NCBI GenBank assembly: GCA_038373865.1
Contig: JAXGGA010005610.1
Span: forward strand, 1 to 64,000
Source of the DNA: Uloborus plumipes
Lineage: Eukaryota > Arthropoda > Arachnida > Araneae > Uloboridae
Length of the DNA stretch: 64,000 nt
Reading direction: 5' to 3'
Shown piece after piece: positions 1 through 13,200 of the stretch. The position numbers and the translations under genes are program-made. Under the pieces are notes generated by a model that was given only the letters and a program-made list of their open reading frames with translations, had not been told where the DNA came from and did not search any database. Position 1 is the first letter of the stretch; every line of letters begins with the position of its first letter.

Positions 1-21
1 ATGAACTCACAATCACCCCTG
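1..21. repeat. Right end of a transposable element cut by the window edge
   Basis: The first 21 bases are identical to the last 21 bases of the bounded element at 43441-44126 (ending tcacaatcacccctg). This is therefore the right terminus of a second copy in the same orientation; the rest lies upstream of the window. Bases 22-133 show nothing recognisable. Confidence 0.6.
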
Positions 22-133
22 ACTACACTACACACAACGCTCTCTGAGTGACAAACTTCAAAACTACACAACTCACTCGTTGCCAAACTTAATGTTTTAA
101 ACTTCAAGGAAAAAACTATTGCCATAGTTAAAA

Positions 134-782
134 TATACAGGGTGTCCACTCCAATCGTGGACCAATAGCTAATTTCTAAACCGTTAGAGATAAGCATATA
201 GTTTATTTAGGAAAAAATCTCCAAATTTCGAAAGGAATTTTGGGTCCATTCAATGTTTTTCAAAAAATCAAATTTTGAAAGAGTTACGAAATTTAAATTT
301 TTATACAGCCCCCCAGTCCTATCAATCATATTTAGTGAAACATTCTTGACACTGTAACGTTTAAAACTAAAAAAAAATCACTCTTCTACCACAAAAATTG
401 ACCGAGTTATGACGTTTTGAAAAATCAAGATTTTGCATTGTTTCGAGGAAGCGATCTCTCGATGACGTCAGGAAACAATGCGAAATCTTGATTTTTCAAA
501 ACGTCATAACTCGGTCAATTTTTGTGGTAGAAGAGTGATTTTTTTTTAGTTTTAAACGTTACAGTGTCAAGAATGTTTCACTAAATATGATTGATAGGAC
601 TGGGGGGCTGTATAAAAATTTAAATTTCGTAACTCTTTCAAAATTTGATTTTTTGAAAAACATTGAATAGACCCAAAATTCCTTTCGTAATTTAGAGATT
701 TTTTCCCAAATGAACTATATGCTTATCTCTAACGGTTAAGAAATTAGCTATTGGTCCACGATAGGAGTGGACACCCTGTATA
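134..782. mobile_element. Long foldback MITE, family A, copy 1
   Basis: The whole segment is a near-perfect inverted repeat. The left end tatacagggtgtccactcc is matched by its reverse complement at the right end, and the arms stay complementary for about 300 bp to a short centre near 440-475. The ends carry TATA, which suggests a TA or TATA target. A closely similar copy is at 14868-15535. No coding capacity. The centre contains a perfect TGACGTCA palindrome (463-470). The transposon superfamily cannot be named from termini alone. The segment lies just upstream of the first visible dynein exon, so it is probably intronic. Confidence 0.9.
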
Positions 783-991
783 CAGGAACATTATTTGAGC
801 TCTAATGGGCATTAATTGTAACACAAGTGTGATGCGCAATTAAAAACGCAAACACTCTCGGCTGCCAGACTTCCGGCATGCTGCGCAGAAGAGCATAGAG
901 CCAGATATCTTAAAATGGTTTTCTCGACCTCGCTAGCTCTTAGACTATAAGATTTGTGAAAGATATCATGCATTTAATTTGGTTTTTGCAG
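783..991. other. Intron end before the first visible dynein exon
   Basis: AT-rich sequence without recognised repeats. It ends in a pyrimidine-rich stretch and the AG acceptor at 990-991 used by exon 1 of the visible gene. Confidence 0.5.
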
Positions 992-1218
992 GCGGGTGGG
1001 AAATTCCAGAAACGATCTCTGAAATTTCCGGGCTTGATCTCCGGCTGCACCATGGATTGGTTGACGTCGTGGCCGACCGACGCCCTCATCGACGTCTCTT
1101 CGTACTTCATTCGGCAGTTTGACGTCGAGTGCACCCCCGAAATAAAATCTCAACTGATGGAAGCGATGGGTATAATACATGACGCCGTCTCAGTACAATG
1201 TAATGAATACTTCCAAAG
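992..1218 (+). CDS. DNAH5: Dynein exon 1 (of those visible): end of AAA4
   Basis: Begins after tttttgcag in phase 0 and ends before gtagtt with a split Arg codon. It encodes residues 1-76, with [13 protein letters not shown] and the ...NEYFQR run that precedes the stalk in DNAH5-class proteins. The exon before it is outside the window. Confidence 0.9.
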
Positions 1219-4200
1219 GTAGTTTACCTTCTTTTTCATTGCGAAATTCCCAAATTTAAATTGATTTTTTTTTAAAACTTTTTCGGAGACAAAATAAAAG
1301 TGTATCGTAACGAGACGTGATGTAACTACGATTAAAAATAACGTTTAGTGTGTGTTGATAATGTAAATTTTTTCTTAGATTATTTTTACGCCAATCATTT
1401 TGATGAGTGGGGATGGAACATAACGAACTAGGAGATGCATTTTGCTAAAATTTTATTGCATATTTTCTGTACAACTGCATTGCAACTATGTTTTTCTTTT
1501 TCTTCAGGCACATATTTTTTGTCTTAATATTAGCTTAAAAAGAGATTTTGACTATATTTTTCTCAATTTCACTTTAGCTTCACTTTTATTTTCCTAGTTC
1601 TGTGCTTGATGTTTAAAAAACTGTTTTGATTGCCCTACATAAATGCATACGAGTGATTCAGAGTTAGAAAACGAAATGCATCGTGCCATAAAATTTTGCT
1701 ACCGTTTGGGTACCTCCAGAAACAGTTAAGTGAATGAAAGAAGCTTACAAAGACAAATATTTTTTTAAGTCTACGATTTTTAGGTGGCATGGTGATTTCA
1801 AAAAAGGTCCTTTGTCTGCAGAGCTGGCTCCTAGTCCTTGTAAACTCACCGATCGTAGACTCACCCAAACATTCTTTGTAAGCTTCTTTAGCTAACTTGA
1901 GTGTTTCTGGGGGTACCCAAACGGTAGCAAAATTTTATGGCACAATGCATTTCGTTTTTTAACTCTGAATCATTGATCTTCATTTATGTAGGGCAATTAA
2001 AACAGTTCTTCAAACATCAAGCACGGAACTAAGAAAATAAATCGTCTGCTTCGTATGGAATTTTGTATAAATGTACAGTTAACAGTTTGAAAAAATCACC
2101 TACGCTTCTATTTTTAGCTCCGCGGTGTTGCCACTACATAAAAAAATAACTCTTGGTTTTTATGGAATGCCCTTTGTAATTTAACAAAGTTTAATGAATG
2201 ATTTTGCTATATTATTTATTTTTTGCATCGTAGCACTCCTCCCGTGCTATAATTTAAATGTAACTAGAGCTTTTCAGCATTGCTTTTTCCTTAGCAATGT
2301 ATTTTTTGCGATTCTTAGTTTTTTCAAATGTTTCTTTTTATGATTTAATGTGACACTTTGTATGAACTTTTCCCCTAGATTTCGAAGGCTTACGTATGTC
2401 ACTCCGAAGTCATATCTTGCTTTTATAAGTGGATATAAAGCCATTTACACTCAAAAGTTAACTGGAATCAATGCCTTGGCATTTCGTATAAACAGTGGTC
2501 TAACAAAATTGGCCGAAGCTGAAATAAGTGTCAATGAGCTGAGAGCTGATTTGCTTGTCAAAAATAAAGAATTAGAAGTAGCCAATAAAGAAGTGTCCGA
2601 AGTATGCATGAACTTTTTTCTTGAAAGTAATTAAGGATGAAAAACTTTCCAAAAAAAAGCCTGAATATTTAGTGTTTGGTGTTTCCAGCCGCAGATGGTG
2701 TGGTGACAGTTTAGTTCACCAATTTTGTACAGATGAACCTCGTTAAAACAAACTCAAAGGGACCTTTGAAATCAATGGGTCTTAACCATAGTTTGTGGCT
2801 TCCGATAAGCAGTAAGCAACAGCAATATGATGGATTGCTCTTCATGGACGTAGCCAGAGGGGGACAGTGAGGGGCAACAGCCCCCTGAAAAGAGTCTCTG
2901 ACCCCCACGCTTTTCCTAGTTATCACAAAATCTGATGTAAAACAACATTTGTACAACTTCAATTTCGAAAATATTCTGTATGAGAGCCACATTACTGTCT
3001 TTTCCTCCTTATAAAACAAAAAATAGCTTTTTTTGGGGGGTGGGGGCTGAAATTTAAATAATTTTCCAGGGAATGGCATTAGGGAGTAGGAAACTAAAGA
3101 CCACTGTCATGTTACCTGTATGTTTTTTGCCTCTTCAAACAGGAATCTCGGCTACGCCTATATTTGTCTTAGTAGTAATTTGTTTCAAGTGTGTTCAAAT
3201 TAACGAGGTTTGACTTTATTAGTTACAACTACCGTTAAAATGTTCAACAATTAAATTTCACTAATAATCCAAAGGCTGTAATTGAGTTAAGAAATGTTTT
3301 TGGAAACCATGCAAAGTTAGACACAAATCAACCCATGGAGAAATTAACAGACTTAATAATTTTCAGTAATGCTTTATTTCACAATTTACTTTTTTACACC
3401 AAGAAGGTGCTTCAACTGCTGCTTAAACCAATTTAATGGCAGTTGAAAAATTCTTTCAACGTGCACAAACATATGTATAAAAGCATAGCATAAAATGAAA
3501 CAATTCATTTTATTTACAACCTGAAATGAATTTTAGAGAAAGTATTGTTGTAGCTTCTTCTTAACTGTTGTAACATGCTTAATATGTATAGTCTTGAGCA
3601 AAGGAGAACCAGGGGGGACATGATTCAGTTATTTAAATTTATTAAAATGAATGATGTAGCAGGGTTGGATTTTTGCACGGAAAGCAGGACAAGGGGTCAT
3701 TGTTTTAAGCTGTTTAAACCTCAGGCTAACCTGGAAATTCGAAAAAATGACTACTTTAGCAGGGTAGTGGGAACTTGGAACAGTTTACCGGAAGAGGCGG
3801 TAAGGAGCAATGGAGTAGATAGCTTTAAGAGGGCCATTGATCTTCATTGGGGTCTTTAAATTGACTAGGACCAGCCCAGTTGGGCCCAGAGCCTGCTGCT
3901 GGTCGTCGCATTCGTATTTGTATTTGTATTTTGTTATTCACAATAATATACTAATAAATAACAGTTTAAGATTTGAAGGGTAAAATTTACCAAAATCATT
4001 AAAAATATAAATTTAACTTTTTTCTCATTCACTTCTCAAAAATTAGATGATGAAATGCACAATGCTGTCAAAAATTGCATCTGTATACCGGATTTCACGT
4101 GTTTAGCCTTTATCATTTTCCCGGGACATGGGCCACATGCAAACATCTTTTTAAATTATAAGTGTCGTCTGGTTGCAAAACCGGTCATCTCCATAACAGA

Positions 4201-7200
4201 ACATGTTTCAGGAGAGACGATTTTTTTGGGAACTTTGAGATAGGATCCAAATCTCTTGTTGTCAATGTCACTAGGATAGTAGGTTTTAAAGCACCATAAG
4301 AGAATCTGGGGGAAGGTGCATGGAGGGGGAAATTCAAAATTATAGTTAGGATTTGTCTGGTTTTAAAATCCATTTTGGAGTTGGCCGGTTTTGAAACTAG
4401 ACAACACAAGTGTAGGTTATGATCCACATTAAAAAAAAATTGTACACACCCTGAAATGATAGTATTATGATTGATGAAATTATTATATTATTTGGTCTTA
4501 TTATTTTGTACATTCAGCCATCATTTTAAAAATTGAAATTTTTCTAAAAGTTTACTCAAAATATACATTTTGGCTTAAAAAATGGGCAACAAAACAATGT
4601 GAGTCTGTTGTATATTTTGATGAATTCAGTTAAGCTTATAATTTTTAATATTGTCTTTGCTCTTTTTAAGTATCAGTTTTGAAATTTAGGTTGTTGAAAT
4701 AGTAAAACAAAAATCAAAAGAAGCAGAAGCTGTGAAAGACAAAGTTAAAGTTGAAAAAGATAAAGCGCAAGTCATAGTGGACAAAATTTCTGTGGAAAAA
4801 GCTGTTGCTGAAGAAAAACTGGAGGCTGCTAAACCTGCTTTAGCAGCTGCAGAAGCTGCTTTGGAAGTAAGTATAACAACCTATGATTTTTTTCCCCTTG
4901 AAACATAGTAATCTCAAATTAAATTTTAATTTATTTGTTTCAGAAGGTCTGATTCTATAGACTATATTTTTCTTTTTCTTCAATCAGGTTTTTTTTTTTT
5001 AGGAACTAAATTTAAAATTCTTAAAACAAGGATTCTAGAAGTGAAAGAAATTTTGTTGAAAATGAGGCAATTTAGTGAAGATTATCAAAGTTAATTACTA
5101 AAAATGTAGCTCTTTAATTAAAAAAAAAACAACTTTATCTTAAATAAACATGCTTCTTCAACATAAAACTGTAACTGTATTTGTGTCAAAACAATACATT
5201 TCAACTGAGAACATTTTTTCCTAAGGTAGTAAGAAGGCATGAAAACAAATTCATTCTAAATGAATTATATAAATACCTTTATTCATAAAAATAACAGCAT
5301 ATAAAACTACGTCAAAAAGCACAAATGCGTAAGAATACTGCGGAGAATTATTTTGGGGTTACAAGGAACATCTTTTTCAATGTAAAAAATGTGAGCGTCT
5401 GGATGCGCAGAAATTGGACAAAAGCTTGGTTGGTTAAATTAATTCTAGTTTCTGTTTTTTCTTTAATTCATACTTTTGCTTGATTTGTAGCGAGTTATTT
5501 TCATCTGTAAACCCAGTAAATCAATGTCTGGCTTAAAATTTAATAAAGTATTAAAATACCATAAATATTACATACTTTTGGTGAGGAAATTACTAGGCAA
5601 GTACTGATTCCTAATTGCATTTCAACTTATCCTTCTCTGAAGATATTTTATGGAAGTTCTGAAGCTAAAAAAGTTTTACTATGTTTTGAAAGTTTCATTT
5701 AAGATTTATAACTTTGTAGACTCATGTACATTTTTCCTTTGCTTTCAGACTATTAAACCAGCCGACATAGCAACTGTACGTAAATTAGCCAAACCGCCTC
5801 ATCTGATCATGAGAATTATGGATTGTGTGCTGATCCTGTTTAGAGAGCCAATGAATCCAGTTGTTCCAGATCCCGAAAAACCCTGCCCCACTCCATCATG
5901 GGCTCAATCATTAAAGGTAAAATTTTAGCCTGTCAGTGAGTAATGCATGGTTAGTATTGCTAATTATATTAAATGAAGTTACTGAATAGTTAGGCACTCT
6001 AAATACAAATGTGACGATCAGCACAGCTAGGCTAGTCCTAGTCAATAAATAGTCATAAAACACTCATAAACGGCATTAATTTATTGTTTAATACCAGTAG
6101 TCGATCTAAGGAATGGGGCATATGAGCAGTAGCCATGTGGTTGGCAAGGCATCAGGTTCATAGCCAAAGAGTTTTCATCCAAACCGGCTGAAGATCCACC
6201 GTGTTCACTAATAGTGACTGGGGTACATTGAATATGTTCATGACCACAATGTCCCCCAAGTTCCCATTCCAAATCGATACCTCTGGGGGTGCTGGACCAG
6301 GGATTGCTCTGAGCCGGATCTGGTTCAAAAGACAGCAATCTCTTCAGGGCCCCATCCAACCATGTGTACAGACAGCCTGTACAGTTTATGCACAGACAAA
6401 ATGAGATGTGTGAACAGGAAATCTCAGTCCAAATTTCAACAGCAAGCAGTGGTGAAGTTGTGGAACAGATAAGTAGAAACTTACTGATAAGAATGTGAGC
6501 TAATAAAATAAAAAAGTGGGGGGATGCTTGTGTTTAAATTTTTAAAAGTTGGAGAATTGTAACAAATATTGTAAAAATAAAAACATAGAGGAATGCTGTT
6601 TTTAATTTTATTTTTCATTTTAACGTTCTTTCAGTCCAAAAATGTTTCCCATCTAGTACAGTGCCCGCCGCTTATAAAAATCACATTTGTTCCGAGGATA
6701 TTTGATTTTATTAAGCGGCTGATTTTATAAACCGGCATTTATAAAATTACAAAAATAAAAGGTTTTAAAGTTTAGATACAATAAAAAGAAATTAATTACT
6801 ATTTTATGTTTTATTTTAAGTGAATATAAAACACAGTTGGAATTTAACATATATACATTTTTTAAAATTAAACAAAGGTTTTAAAATATTGACTTATTGT
6901 TGTTTGAGAAACAGAATTTGAAAGTAAAGATTCAACATCATTTGATAAAACATTGAGATCAAAACATATTGTGAAAAAATTTCATCAATTTCGTCTTCTT
7001 CATTGACTTATTTCCGTTATGGTGTTATCATCTTCATCAGCAATATTTAATCCACACTTTATGAAGCAGCTTGATATTGTATGTAATCCCCCTCCTAAGA
7101 GGGTGCAATCTGCACCTGCATCATTTTTTATTTTGTTTGTGTAGAATTTGTTATCTCTCTTAAATGCTCACTTCTTTCAAATCTTACGGAGAAAGAAAAT

Positions 7201-10200
7201 TCTGGTTTTATTCAGACAAGAAAAAGTGTGTTTTTCTTTTTTTCCCCTCGTTTTTAACATATACTCTTCCAAAACTGAATTTTATAAAACGGCACTAAGG
7301 ATTTTATTAAAGGATGGTTTTAACATGTTTTGAGAAAAATGATTCTGTTCTTCCAGATTTGATTTTATAAAGCGGCTGATTTTATTATCCAGTGATTTTA
7401 TTAGTGGCGGGCACTGTAGTAGGTTACTAAGCATGCTTTTAAGGTGGTTTGATAACCAACCCAGAAATTACTGGTACCACAGAAAAGTTATTGAACATAG
7501 TATGTTTAAACTAAACATCTGTTTTGTTATGTTTTGTGCTGTGCAATGTGTCTTTCCTCCCTCTCCCAAGTCAGTATTTCTAAATCCATCTGTTTAGTAA
7601 TGCTCAGTGATTAAAATTACAATTGATATGATATGTTTTCATAGAGCTCTAAATTTTTTTTAGACCGACACCAGCATCATGGGAGAAAATTTGTTCTGGT
7701 CTTTTTTTCAACAATTTCATCAAACAAATGTTTGTTTTAATTTAACCCTTTCGTGCAACCGAAGAATTTAGTGCATCGTAAGCCCATATTTATTGCATTA
7801 TGGTCAGTCTAATCTACAAAGTAATTTTTAAATATCGGCAAAAACTAGCTATGTCATAACCAAAAGTTACCTTACTTTCTACAAATATGATTAAAGTAAT
7901 CTGTCAACACATACTACCTTTAGTTTTTAACCTTTAAGAACCGGGTGGTTCACATGCTGTACCACAAGTTTATTTCCCTTTGAGAACAGGGTTGAAATCT
8001 TTGCTTCTACCCTTTGGAGCCGGGGATTTTTCCAAGATTTCATATCCTCTTACTGGGGGATTACAGCTTTGTATTCGAACTGCAAAGTCATAAAACCCAA
8101 GTGCTTACAATTGCACCTACCCACTTTCAGAGGAAAAGGGATCTACGGTTCAGCAGTTGTACAACCGTCTCGAAAGTAAAACTTCTATACAAATAGTCCA
8201 GATCCAAAAGGTTAAACTCTCATAAGGCAATTCCACCATTACAGACGTAACAATCAAACTTTGTACATTCTTGTTAGTTTTTATAATCAAGGAATATCAT
8301 CAATTTAGAATCGTATAAATAACGTCAAGTTATACAAGAGCAAAAAAATGTAGATTTTTACTGAACCAAATTGTAATTATGCATGTTTGAAGTTTGACTG
8401 TTGCATCCGTAACGGTGGAGTTGCCCTATATTCACTGTGTGACATTTTAAAAATTACATTTTAACCTTACTTCAGAATGTTGCTGATATCCTTCTTGACA
8501 GCTCAATCAATATATTTGAGAAAACAAATTTTGCCTGCACTTTATTGGGAAACTGAATTTATGCCATTATAGCTATCAGACCAGAAAAAATCTTTGAATG
8601 GGTTTCTTACATGATTACTTGCATGTAAATAATGTTGGACCTCCATATATCGAGTAGCAATTTGCCCGGAAAAAATTCAATGTGTAGAAATTTCGATATA
8701 TAGAACAGAGTTTAATTTTACTGTAATTTCTCCTAAAACATTTTAAATTTAAAGCTGATTTTAATGTGAAACTTTATTTATAATTTATCAATGAATAACA
8801 TTATATGAAAATAAATAATGAAAAAAAGAATTTATGAGAATAAGTTATTGGGTATTACTTTAAAATAAACTGCAATCCAGACATTGGCTACATGATCATA
8901 GTTGCATTTTTTTTAAAGGAAAAAATAACTGAAATTTGTGCTGAATAGCTAGCTTTTGTGACAAGCTCACCAAAGAAATGTTTGCATTTATTCCACCCAC
9001 TAAAAACTTCATCAGAATAGTTTTTGTGAACTGAAGCCCAGGAAGTAATGTTTCAAGAGCCTCTTGTAGATCATTTTTTGACGTATTCAAATTTTAAGCT
9101 TTTCACTTTAGCTTAGTTTATTTAAGAATGAAGAAAAATTATTAGAAAAAAAGGTCTTTAGAGGACAAATCGCAACAAAAAATTGAAAATGATTTTGTTG
9201 CTTCTTTCTAAAGTTCATGAATTTCTCCATTTGTTTTTCCACCGTTAACCTCAATAACTGACTTACGGGGTTTGTAGTGACAATCACTGACCTTCCTTTT
9301 ATTTCTGACTTTAATATTTGTGAAGAAAGAGGTGTAAAGTCCAATAAAATGTCCCCTTTATGGCTAAAAATAATTTTGATGTATAGAATTTTTTACAATT
9401 TATGGAAACAGGTTCTCCATGCAATGAACGTGGAGATTCGCTAAGGCTTCGACGTACGGAAAATTTCAATATATGGAAGTTCGATATATGCAGGTTCTAC
9501 TGTATATAGCATTTATATCTGTATGTAAATGATAACAGAGTTTCTCTCTCTGATATTTCTTTCTAAAACATTTATAGTTCATATTCCTCAAATGTACATT
9601 AATAGGTTATGAGCAGTGCCACTTTTCTCTCCAATCTACAAACATTCCCGAAAGACTCCATAACCGACGAAGTTGTCGAGCTGATGGAGCCCTACATTCA
9701 CATGGAGGATTATACTTTAGAAGCTGCGATGAAATCTTGTGCACAAGTAGCCGGCCTCTTGTCTTGGACTTTAGCTATGGCCAGTTTTTTTGCAGTGAAT
9801 AAAGAAGTATTGCCGTTAAAGGTGAATCTCTTATTACATATAATTCACTGATTGCCCCTAAGATACTTTCATCACTATCTTATAGCGCACTTTAACCTTG
9901 AAAATTGAAAACTCATTCTTTAAGAAATTTAATTTTATTTATTTATCTGTTTATTTTTTATATTAATTCTTGACTAACAAGAAAATTGAATGCAGACTTA
10001 AAGGAAAATAATGACTTAAATTTGCTTAAGTAAAAAAATATTAAGTTAAATGAGTTAGAACGCTTAAAGGGAATCAGAGGAGAGGGATTTAATAGAATTC
10101 AAAAATATTTTTATGGATTATATTTATGAGTGGTAAACTTATGTAGATTTATGTTTTTTAATGATAAAAGTAATTTAAAATACAAAAATGTATGATTTTT

Positions 10201-13200
10201 TTTTTCATCACAAGGCAATTATGGATTTGAATATTAGGGGCTCCTACAAGTTGAATTACTCATTAAATATACTGTAAAGGCCTTTAATTTCGCGGGCCGT
10301 AATTTTCGCGAAAATGAATATATCGGTGATTTCGCGGGCCGAAAGTTTCACGAATTTTGCATGTACAGAACCAAAAGTTAAAAAAGTCCAAAGTAAAAAA
10401 AAAATTCGCGAGGCCTAAATTTTCGCGATTACGAAGGGCTCGCGAAAATTAAGGTCTCGCGAATAAAAAGGCCTTTACAGTAATCAGTTTTTTTATCCTT
10501 TTAGATAATACTAGCCGGGTACCCGGCCCTGCCCGGGTTTCTGTGGGTGTAGGGTGGTTTAGTGAAACTCATACATAAATTTCCCAACACTAAAGTGCAT
10601 ATCTATAAACATAATGGCTACTTCTGTAAACAATGGCTATGTTATGGATAAACTATAAAAAAAATAATGCAAGCTAAAAAAAATAGCAAGCTACAAATAA
10701 TGTTTGAGTAAATAGGAAATGTTATAAGCTTGGTATATTAAAATAAATATATATTTACAGTATCAATCGCACTGAAACTAACCATTTCCAAATATTGCTC
10801 GTTAAATAAGTCCCATTATTAGTTTCTATCCTTGTGACAACATTGGTGAGATGAAAACATCTTATGTACCTAATTTAGAAATTTTTTTGACTATAAACAC
10901 TTTCTATTCTCTAACTATTGCCAAAATCATTTTTTTTTTATTTCACCCTTTAGCAATTATTGGCTCAGATAAATATAAAAATCCTTAGAAGGCAATAAAT
11001 TCCATACTTACTCCAGAGAAACCTTGGTTCAAAATTTTCAATATGATTACAATCAATATTGTTGCTGCATGGCACCAAATTTTTGCAACAATGGGTTGAA
11101 AATTTAATCATTTAATGGGGAAATGGCATAAAATTAACTGTTTTCCATAATAACTTTTTTAAACTAAGCTTTTTAGAAATAAATTATAGCTTATCCTGCT
11201 CCCTGTTACTGTAGCTATCTACAGTGAAAAAATGGTTAAAATCGGTCCAGTAGTTTGGAAGATTACCCCGGACATACGTTTTCAAAAGTAGTCTTTTATG
11301 TATATAGATTTATTTTTAAATGTTCTTTCTTCTTGATTACAGGCTAATTTAGCAGTTTTGGAAGCACAAAATGATAAGGCAGCTAGGGCTTTGGCTAAAC
11401 AGCAGAAAATACTTGACGAAAAACAAGCCGAATTAGATGAAAGCAATAAGCAAATGAATGAAGTTTTGGCAAAGAAACAAGTAATTATATTTAAATCGTA
11501 TTTTTTAGAAAAGTAATGTATTTTTTAATTGTCATTGATACTACTTTTTGCATTTATTAAGCAAAAGTAACCAGCAATTGAATGTTATTCCCAGACTCTC
11601 AAATATTGACAATTTAGCTGGGAGATCTGAACCCAATTATCTAACCTTTCAGTTTCTATTTGATCATAAGATATTGCTGATGAAACAACTGCATTGACTA
11701 AAAATGTTGTGAAATTACCAATATAAACTTAGTATTATTTTACAGAACATAAGTTAGTTCAATTTTAATGTTTTTAAATTATTGTAGCACATACTTTAAA
11801 ATACTTAATACTTAATCAAACCTTTTAAGTTAACCTAAAAGCTTTTTGATTACTGGTTATTAATCTATACAAATTTATTGGAAAAGCTATAAAATTCATT
11901 CAAAAAACTTTATTTTCAACTAAGTCATTTTATACTTTACCATATAATCACTCCTACTACCAATTATTTTCATACAAGACATTTTTCATTTTAGTTTAAA
12001 ATAAATCAAGAATATGAATTTGTAAAATAATTATAGTCATGTTTGATCGAAATTAGTCAACCTATAACAGTTAAACTGTCTTCCTTTTCACTAATTTCCA
12101 GTTGTTTCGCCTTTTCTCAGTGATTTCACCAATCATATGTTCTTTTCATATTTATATTTTGACATTGTAAACTAGTTGAGGTTTCACAATGAGTTATAGC
12201 TGGAGCAAAGCTAACTTGGCAACGCAGTGAAGGTTGCGACGAGCCTAATCACAGTATTAGATACACTTCTGGACTAGGCGTGCCCCAACTTGAGTTATGA
12301 ATATCAGCACATTAAACTCAAATACCAATTCTTTGTCCATAGGCGGCTGGTGTACCAAAAAAGGGGGAGGGGGAGTCAAGAGAAATGTAGGATGGGGTAG
12401 AAGGCAGCACAACTGGAGCTTTTTTTTTTCTTCTTGTAAAATTTGTCTATATTACTGTATTTTAACATTGCTGATAAAATTACCTGTAAAAAGTGAAGAT
12501 TATGGCCTCAAAAACCAACCAGGCTGGCTAACATAGCCTTCCTCTTTGCGATTCAAAGTTCCATTCGAATGAAATAACATGAAAACGAGTTAGAATTTTC
12601 AGCTTTTATATTGACGAAATAAACGAATCCACTCAGTAAAACATCATTTTTCACTCAATCACTACTTTTTAAGCTAGAAAAGTGAGAAGGCAGGGCCCCT
12701 TCACTTTTGGAAGTGAGGGGCAGTCGCCCCCCTGTACGAGCCGCCTATGTCTTTACCTATCTTAATATTTGTATTATCCATTCATCAAAACGGTCTGTTT
12801 ACTTTATCTGTTTCTGCATCTTAACCACTGCTTTCGAAATGTTTTTCCTCTGACAGGAGTTGAAAGATACTGCAGACACATGTGAACGTAAATCAAATGC
12901 AGCGGAAGCCCTCATATCAGGTCTGAAAGGAGAGAAAATGAGATGGACTGAAGATAGTAAAAGATTCCAAAGCCAAATTGATAAGTAAGGGTTTTTTTCC
13001 CCTTGATTCTTAATGCACTATATAGCAAAATTTAAAATATTTTTGCTATATAATGTATTTAGAGTATGTCATCAACATTTTGAGTTTACTATTATTGTTG
13101 CTCATCATTTCTAAAAGTAAAATTAGAAGTTTAAACTCTCCAATATAGCAAGTGATTTTTTCTCTATTTTGATTAGTGTTACTCAATATCGTACTAATTT

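Noticed and set aside
6081..6359. 92-aa minus-strand frame
   Set aside because: Lies across a SINE in the opposite orientation; its sequence is explained by the repeat.
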